A stretch of DNA of 64,000 bases, taken from the NCBI RefSeq assembly GCF_003387075.1, contig NZ_QUMQ01000001.1, forward strand, positions 8,494,001 through 8,558,000, in the 5' to 3' direction. Shown here one piece after another: positions 59,679-64,000 of the stretch. Under the pieces are notes generated by a model. It saw nothing but the letters and a program-made list of their open reading frames with translations. It did not search any database and was not told where the DNA came from. The DNA is from Asanoa ferruginea (GTDB lineage Bacteria > Actinomycetota > Actinomycetes > Mycobacteriales > Micromonosporaceae). Position 1 is the first letter of the stretch, and every line of letters starts with the position of its first letter. The position numbers and the translations under genes were made by a program.

Positions 59679-60934
59679 TCGTCACCGTCACACTCAACCC
59701 GAGCCTCGACCGGGCGATCGAGATCGACGGCCTGGCCCGGGGTGACGTGATCCGCGCCCGCTCGGGCCATCTCGACCCGGGCGGCAAGGGCGTCAACGTC
59801 TCCCGGGCGCTGCTCGCCAACGGCGTCGCGTCCCGGGCGGTGCTGCCGTGCGGCGGCGACGAGGGCGGCCAACTCGTCCGCCTGCTCGCGGCCGAGGGCG
59901 TCGACCTGGTCGCCGTGCCGATCGGCGGCCGCACCCGCTCCAACATCACCCTGGCCGAGCCCGACGGCACGGTCACCAAGGTCAACGAACCCGGTCCGAC
60001 CCTGTCGGCGGTCGAGTTCGACGCGGTGACCGGCCAGGCCCTGGCCGCGGCGGGCAGCGCCGGCTGGGTGGTGGTCTGCGGCAGCCTGCCACCGGGCGTC
60101 ACGACCGAGGCGTTCGGCCGGCTCTGCCGGCGCATCGTGGCGGCCGGCGTCAAGCTGGCCGTCGACACCAGCGGCCCGGCGCTGCGGGCAGCCGCCGAGG
60201 CCGGCGCACACCTGGTCAAGCCCAACCGCGAAGAACTGTCCGAAGTGGTCGGCGGCGGGCTCACCGCCCGCACCGACGTGGTCGAGGCCGCCAACCGGGT
60301 CCGCACGTGGGGCGCCGGCGCCGTCCTCGCCAGCCTCGGCGCCGACGGCGCCATCCTGGTCACCGCCGACACCGTCGTCAGCGGCACCGCACCCGTCACC
60401 CACCCCCGCAGCTCCGTAGGCGCCGGCGACGCCCTGCTCGCGGGCTTCCTGGCCGCATTGACCCGGTCCGGCCTCGCCCGGACCGCGAATCTGAGCGGCA
60501 CCACGAACCAGGCACCAACCAAACCTGGTGCCATCCGCGGCCAGACCGCTACCACCGGCCAAACCGGCACAGCCGGACGCAACGGCGAAGCCGGCATGAC
60601 CGGCCCCGGCCCAACCGGCACAGCCGAAACCAACGGCGAAGCCAGCGTGGCCCGGTCCAGCCCAGCCGGCGGAGCCGGAGACAGCGGCGACGCCGGCACG
60701 GCCGGAACCTCAGGCCCAGCCGGCACAGCCGGCGACAGCGGCGGTGACGGCCGGTCCGAGAGTTGGCGGGCCGAGTTGGTCGCGGCGTTGGCCGAAGGGC
60801 TGGCGTGGGGTGCGGCGGCGGTGAGCCTGCCGGGCAGCCGTATGCCGGGCCCGTCCGACCTGCGGCGGGACGCCGTCGTGATCCATCCCGATTCCGATTC
60901 CGATCTCGTCCGGAGCCTGGCTCAGCCCGGCTGA
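59675..60934 (+). CDS. PfkB-family 1-phosphofructokinase-like kinase with low-complexity insert
   Basis: This 419-residue protein has a LacC/FruK-type kinase of about 325 residues interrupted by an insert. MIVTVTLNPSLDRAIEIDGL, GGKGVNVSRALLANGV and the catalytic SSVGAGDALLAGFLAAL (near residue 245) are intact. Residues about 271-361 form a Gly/Thr/Ala-rich stretch with a collagen-like rhythm (GQTGTAGRNGEAG and similar). The terminal helix ELVAALAEGLAWGAAAVSLPGS then resumes. The enzyme should phosphorylate fructose-1-P or a related ketose phosphate; tagatose-6-P kinase is an alternative. It overlaps the deoR gene by four bases. Confidence 0.82.
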   Translation: MIVTVTLNPSLDRAIEIDGLARGDVIRARSGHLDPGGKGVNVSRALLANGVASRAVLPCGGDEGGQLVRLLAAEGVDLVAVPIGGRTRSNITLAEPDGTVTKVNEPGPTLSAVEFDAVTGQALAAAGSAGWVVVCGSLPPGVTTEAFGRLCRRIVAAGVKLAVDTSGPALRAAAEAGAHLVKPNREELSEVVGGGLTARTDVVEAANRVRTWGAGAVLASLGADGAILVTADTVVSGTAPVTHPRSSVGAGDALLAGFLAALTRSGLARTANLSGTTNQAPTKPGAIRGQTATTGQTGTAGRNGEAGMTGPGPTGTAETNGEASVARSSPAGGAGDSGDAGTAGTSGPAGTAGDSGGDGRSESWRAELVAALAEGLAWGAAAVSLPGSRMPGPSDLRRDAVVIHPDSDSDLVRSLAQPG

Positions 60935-60969
60935 CGGATGCCCTCCCCCACCCCCGAAGGGAGCGTTCG

Positions 60970-62208
60970 GTGACAACGACCGAGGAAACCAGCTACACGC
61001 CTCCGGTGCAGGGCACCGGATTCCGCGCCACCGTGCAGCGGTTCGGTGGCAACCTGGCCGCGATGGTGATGCCCAACATCGGCGCGTTCATCGCCTGGGG
61101 CCTCATCACCGCGCTGTTCATCCCGACCGGCTGGATACCCAACGAAGACTTCGGGCAGCTCGTCAACCCGATGATCTTCTTCCTGCTGCCGATCCTGATC
61201 GGTTACACCGGCGGCCGGCTCGTGCACGGGCAGCGCGGTGCCGTGGTCGGCGCCGTCGCGACCGTGGGCATCGCGGTCGGTGCCGGCGCCGTGATGGGCA
61301 CCGAACTCAACAACGCGTCGCCGATGTTCCTCGGCGCGATGATCATCGGGCCGGCGACCGCCTGGTTGCTCAAGCAGTTCGACGCGCTGGTCGAAGACCG
61401 CATCCGGCCCGGTTTCGAGATGCTGGTCAACAACTTCTCCGCCGGCATCATCGGCGGCGGCATGGCGCTCATCGGCGCCTGGGCGATAGGCCCCGTCATG
61501 CGGACCGTCACCAACACGGCCGGCGACTGGGTGAGCTGGCTGGTCGACCGCAACCTGCTGCCGCTGGCATCGGTGCTGGTCGAACCGGCCAAGGTGCTGT
61601 TCCTCAACAACGCCATCAACCACGGCGTGTTCGGCCCGCTCGGTGTCGCTGAGGCCGCGGAGACCGGCAAGTCCGTCCTGTTCATGATCGAGTCCAACCC
61701 GGGGCCCGGCCTCGGCCTGCTCCTGGCGTTCTTCTTCTTCGGACCGCGCAATCTGCGCGCCAGCACCCCGGCCGCCATGATCATCCAGTTCCTCGGCGGC
61801 ATCCACGAGATCTACTTCCCCTACGTGCTGATGAAGCCCCGCCTGGTCATCGCGATGATCGCTGGTGGCGCGGCCGGCGTCGGCACCTTCATGATCACCG
61901 GCGCCGGGCTGACCGCGACGCCGTCGCCGGGCAGCATCTTCGCCTACTTCGCGGTCACGCCGCGGGGCGGCTACATCCCGATGATCCTCGGCGTGGTGAT
62001 CGCGGCCGGCGTGACGTTCGCGGTCGCCGCGGCCCTGCTCGGCTTCGGTCGCCTCGAACCCAAGGAAAACCCGCTGGCCGCCGACGGCGACGCCGCCGTC
62101 ATCGCGCCCGACGCCGACCCCCAGCCCGGCACCCAGCCGGAGCCCGCCCGCGAGCGCGAGCCCGCGGTCGCCGGCAGCGTCCCCGAGCAACGCACCGCCA
62201 ACCCCTGA
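60970..62208 (+). CDS. PTS mannitol-type permease, IIC component
   Basis: This 412-residue membrane protein has about eight hydrophobic segments. FLNNAINHGVFGPLG near residue 215 and QFLGGIHEIYFPYVLMKPRLV near residue 275 are signatures of the mannitol family of IIC proteins. No IIB domain is fused; it is encoded by the gene after next to the repeat. The last 50 residues are a Pro/Glu-rich tail. GTG 60970 is preceded by GAAGGGAG. It imports a hexitol while phosphorylating it, most likely mannitol. Confidence 0.87.
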   Translation: MTTTEETSYTPPVQGTGFRATVQRFGGNLAAMVMPNIGAFIAWGLITALFIPTGWIPNEDFGQLVNPMIFFLLPILIGYTGGRLVHGQRGAVVGAVATVGIAVGAGAVMGTELNNASPMFLGAMIIGPATAWLLKQFDALVEDRIRPGFEMLVNNFSAGIIGGGMALIGAWAIGPVMRTVTNTAGDWVSWLVDRNLLPLASVLVEPAKVLFLNNAINHGVFGPLGVAEAAETGKSVLFMIESNPGPGLGLLLAFFFFGPRNLRASTPAAMIIQFLGGIHEIYFPYVLMKPRLVIAMIAGGAAGVGTFMITGAGLTATPSPGSIFAYFAVTPRGGYIPMILGVVIAAGVTFAVAAALLGFGRLEPKENPLAADGDAAVIAPDADPQPGTQPEPAREREPAVAGSVPEQRTANP

Positions 62209-62220
62209 ACCCGGCACCGC

Positions 62221-62275
62221 GTTAGGAAGGGGCCCTTCCTATGCAGAAAGCGTTGACAAGGGGCCCTTCCTTAAC
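62221..62275. repeat. Double palindromic REP-like element in the PTS operon
   Basis: Two GGGGCCC-centred palindromes, AGGAAGGGGCCCTTCCT (62224-62240) and AAGGGGCCCTT with flanks (about 62258-62275), face each other so that GTTAGGAAGGG at one end and CCTTCCTTAAC at the other form imperfect terminal inverted repeats. It lies between the IIC and IIB genes. I recall very similar AAGGGGCCCTTCC elements scattered through Micromonosporaceae genomes. Confidence 0.75.
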
Positions 62276-62299
62276 CCCCACCCCCGAAAGGTTGACGAC

Positions 62300-62608
62300 A
62301 TGGCCACCATCAAGGGCAGCGACATCCACAAGGTCGTCGTGGCCTGCGACGCCGGTATGGGCAGCAGCGTCATGCTCGCCAGCCAGCTCCGGCGGCAGCT
62401 CAAGAAGCACCAGGTCACCGTCGAGCACACCCCGGTCAACTCGATCCCGGCCGACGCCGACGTGGTGGTCTGCCACGCCGGCCTGGCCAGCCGCGCCCGG
62501 GGCAGCGCGCCCGACAAGGTCATCGTGCCGGTGCAGGTGTTCATCGGCGACCCGGCCATCACCAAGCTGGTGAAGGTCGTCGAGTCCGGCGGCGAGCTCA
62601 ATGGCTGA
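62300..62608 (+). CDS. PTS mannitol-type IIB component
   Basis: This 102-residue cytoplasmic phosphocarrier has the P-loop VVACDAGMGSSVMLAS near residue 14, where the Cys carries the phosphate. The fold matches IIB of the mannitol/lactose group. It accepts phosphate from the IIA product of the next gene and hands it to the sugar on IIC. The stop overlaps the IIA start by 8 bp. Confidence 0.9.
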   Translation: MATIKGSDIHKVVVACDAGMGSSVMLASQLRRQLKKHQVTVEHTPVNSIPADADVVVCHAGLASRARGSAPDKVIVPVQVFIGDPAITKLVKVVESGGELNG

Positions 62609-63053
62609 GGGGCTCGGCGCGCTGCTCGACCCGCGGGCCATCCGGCTCACCGAGGTCGCGGCCGACCGCGACGCCGCCATCCGCCGCTGCGGCGAGGTGC
62701 TGGTCGACGTCGGCGCGGTCGCACCGGCGTACGTCGACGCGATGCTGGCCCGCGAGCAGTCGATCTCCACCTACGTCGGCGAGGGTGTGGCCATCCCGCA
62801 CGGCACCCTCGCCGGCAAGGAGACCGTGCTGCGCGACGCGCTGGCGGTCGTGCGCTTCCCCGACGGCGTCGACTGGGGCGGCCAGCCGGTCGCCGTCTGC
62901 GTCGCCATCGCGGCCCGCGGCGACGGGCACGTCGAGGTGCTCGGCGAGCTCGCCCAGATCCTGCTCGACCCCGACCGGGCCGCGGCGCTGCGCGCGGCCA
63001 CCGACAGTGCGACGGTCTACGACCTGTTGACCCCGATCGAGGAGACCGCATGA
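62601..63053 (+). CDS. PTS fructose/mannitol-type IIA component
   Basis: This 150-residue protein has the IIA signature YVGEGVAIPHGTLAG near residue 58, where the His is phosphorylated by HPr. The rest follows the mannitol/fructose IIA fold (VLRDALAVVRFPDGVDW, VCVAIAARGDGHVEVLGELAQIL). It overlaps IIB by 8 bp and the dehydrogenase by ATGA, so the whole block is tightly coupled. Confidence 0.92.
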   Translation: MAEGLGALLDPRAIRLTEVAADRDAAIRRCGEVLVDVGAVAPAYVDAMLAREQSISTYVGEGVAIPHGTLAGKETVLRDALAVVRFPDGVDWGGQPVAVCVAIAARGDGHVEVLGELAQILLDPDRAAALRAATDSATVYDLLTPIEETA

Positions 63054-64000
63054 AGGTCGTGCGCTTCCACGCGCCCGGCGACGTTCGCGTCGAAGACGCT
63101 CCCGAACCCACCCGCACCGGCGGCGACGTGTTGATCCGGGTGCACAACTGCTCCACCTGCGGCACCGACGTGAAGATCTTCAAGTTCGGGCACCACCACA
63201 TCCGGCCGCCCCGGGTGATGGGCCACGAGATCGCCGGCGAGGTCGTCGACGGCGGCGACACGGGCTGGCGCGCGGGCGACCGCGTCCAGGTGATCGCCGC
63301 CATCCCCTGTGGACAGTGCGGCGAGTGCCGGCGCGGCCGGATGACGGTCTGCCCCAACCAGGAGTCGATGGGCTACCACTACGACGGCGGTTTCGCGGAA
63401 CTGATGCTCGTACCCGCGAAGGTCCTCGCCGTCGACGGCCTGAACAAGATCCCGGACGGCATCGGGTACGCCGAAGCGTCCGTCGCCGAACCTCTCGCCT
63501 GCGTGCTCAACGGGCAGAACCTGGCCCGGGTCGGCGAAGGTGACGACGTGGTCGTGATGGGCGCCGGCCCGATCGGCTGCCTGCACGTGCGGCTGGCCCG
63601 GGCCAGGGGCGCACAGCGGGTGTTCCTGGTCGACCTCAACCCCGACCGGCTCGCGTTGTCGGCCGACCGGGTCCAGCCGGACGCCGCGATCTGCGGCGCC
63701 AACACCGACGTGGTCGACGAGGTGCGCAAGCTCACCGACGGCCGTGGTGCCGACGTGGTGATCACCGCCGCGGCGGCGAAGGCGGCGCAGGAGCAGGCGT
63801 TCGCCCTCGCCGCGCGGCAGGCCCGGATCAGCTTCTTCGGCGGCCTGCCCAAGGACGATCCGGTGATCCGGGTCGACAGCAACGTCGTGCACTACCAGGA
63901 GCTGACCATCGTCGGCGCCAACGGCTCCAGCCCGGCACACAACAAGCAGGCGCTCGAGCTGATCGCCTCGGGCGCGGTGCCGGTCGCCGACCTGATCACT
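63050..64000 (+). CDS. Zinc-dependent medium-chain dehydrogenase, incomplete at the window end
   Basis: The visible 317 residues cover most of an MDR enzyme. The zinc ligand Cys is in NCSTCGTDVK near residue 36, followed by MGHEIAGEVVDGG near 58 and the structural zinc set CGQCGECRRGRMTVC near 86. The Rossmann start is VVVMGAGPIGCLHVRLA near residue 166. The family includes sorbitol and galactitol-1-phosphate dehydrogenases. Within this operon it probably oxidises the hexitol phosphate made by the PTS; a classic long-chain MtlD is not seen here. The 3' end is cut by the window. Confidence 0.85.
   Translation, partial: MKVVRFHAPGDVRVEDAPEPTRTGGDVLIRVHNCSTCGTDVKIFKFGHHHIRPPRVMGHEIAGEVVDGGDTGWRAGDRVQVIAAIPCGQCGECRRGRMTVCPNQESMGYHYDGGFAELMLVPAKVLAVDGLNKIPDGIGYAEASVAEPLACVLNGQNLARVGEGDDVVVMGAGPIGCLHVRLARARGAQRVFLVDLNPDRLALSADRVQPDAAICGANTDVVDEVRKLTDGRGADVVITAAAAKAAQEQAFALAARQARISFFGGLPKDDPVIRVDSNVVHYQELTIVGANGSSPAHNKQALELIASGAVPVADLIT

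Overview
The window is about 72% GC by eye and has GTG-rich starts, 4-bp stop/start overlaps and actinobacterial marker genes (rbpA, whiA, opcA, acVLRF1-type protein, mycothiol-dependent enzyme family). The gene order tkt-tal-pgi-zwf-opcA-pgl / rbpA / secG / tpiA-pgk-gap / whiA-yvcK-rapZ-uvrC is a classic actinobacterial chromosomal block. Content and intergenic repeats fit a filamentous actinomycete of the Micromonosporaceae (inference; no 16S gene is in the window). I saw no rRNA, tRNA, CRISPR array, insertion sequence or prophage.

Layout. 1-3366: an operon with the end of an MNIO (DUF692) enzyme, a partner protein, an ABC ATPase, a membrane protein and a zinc-ribbon protein. 3368-7240: RidA-like protein, SET-domain protein with a Mug glycosylase, an SDR, and a regulator divergent from an alpha/beta hydrolase. 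7241-8455: no gene; a hairpin and a 61/70-bp GC-rich satellite. 8456-17864: ABC exporter, enoyl-CoA hydratase, small HTH protein, GT-C-like membrane protein, ABC-F ATPase with a leader-peptide-like 5' region, zinc peptidase, VLRF1-type release factor, AlkD, HxlR. 17954-22872: NDH-2-like enzyme, LysE exporter, mycothiol-dependent enzyme, MFS pump with its TetR. 22869-29481: complete suf operon (sufR-B-D-Rieske-C-S-U-T). 29547-32916: haem A synthase, ATP-grasp enzyme, haem O synthase. 33146-41643: pentose-phosphate operon. 41651-45498: RbpA, SecG and the lower-glycolysis operon. 45633-50514: whiA-yvcK-rapZ-uvrC. 50584-55483: secreted Rieske protein and UvrA with an unusual Lys/Ala-rich tail; the 1.1 kb between them holds four decayed copies of the uvrA 3' end, a perfect 44-bp palindrome, a hexanucleotide microsatellite and a coding remnant. 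55728-58798: EAL phosphodiesterase, pyridoxal-reductase-like AKR with a divergent XRE regulator. 58917-64000: a polyol PTS operon (DeoR, PfkB kinase, IIC, IIB, IIA, zinc dehydrogenase) that runs off the end.

How the parts work together. Core carbon flow is nearly complete here: Zwf/OpcA/Pgl feed the oxidative pentose-phosphate branch, Tkt/Tal/Pgi return carbon to glycolysis, TpiA/Pgk/Gap finish the triose steps, and the PTS operon imports a sugar alcohol probably delivered as a fructose phosphate. The suf operon supplies Fe-S clusters under SufR. CtaB and CtaA make haem O and then haem A for the terminal oxidase. UvrA and UvrC belong to nucleotide excision repair; Mug and AlkD-type enzymes add base excision.

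The most unusual signals are the duplicated uvrA 3' end with its palindrome, the MLLCED mini-ORF and hairpin ahead of the ABC-F gene, four GCTAGY boxes spaced exactly 18 bp, an in-frame multiplication of a start-codon region at 484-642, and several likely leaderless promoters.
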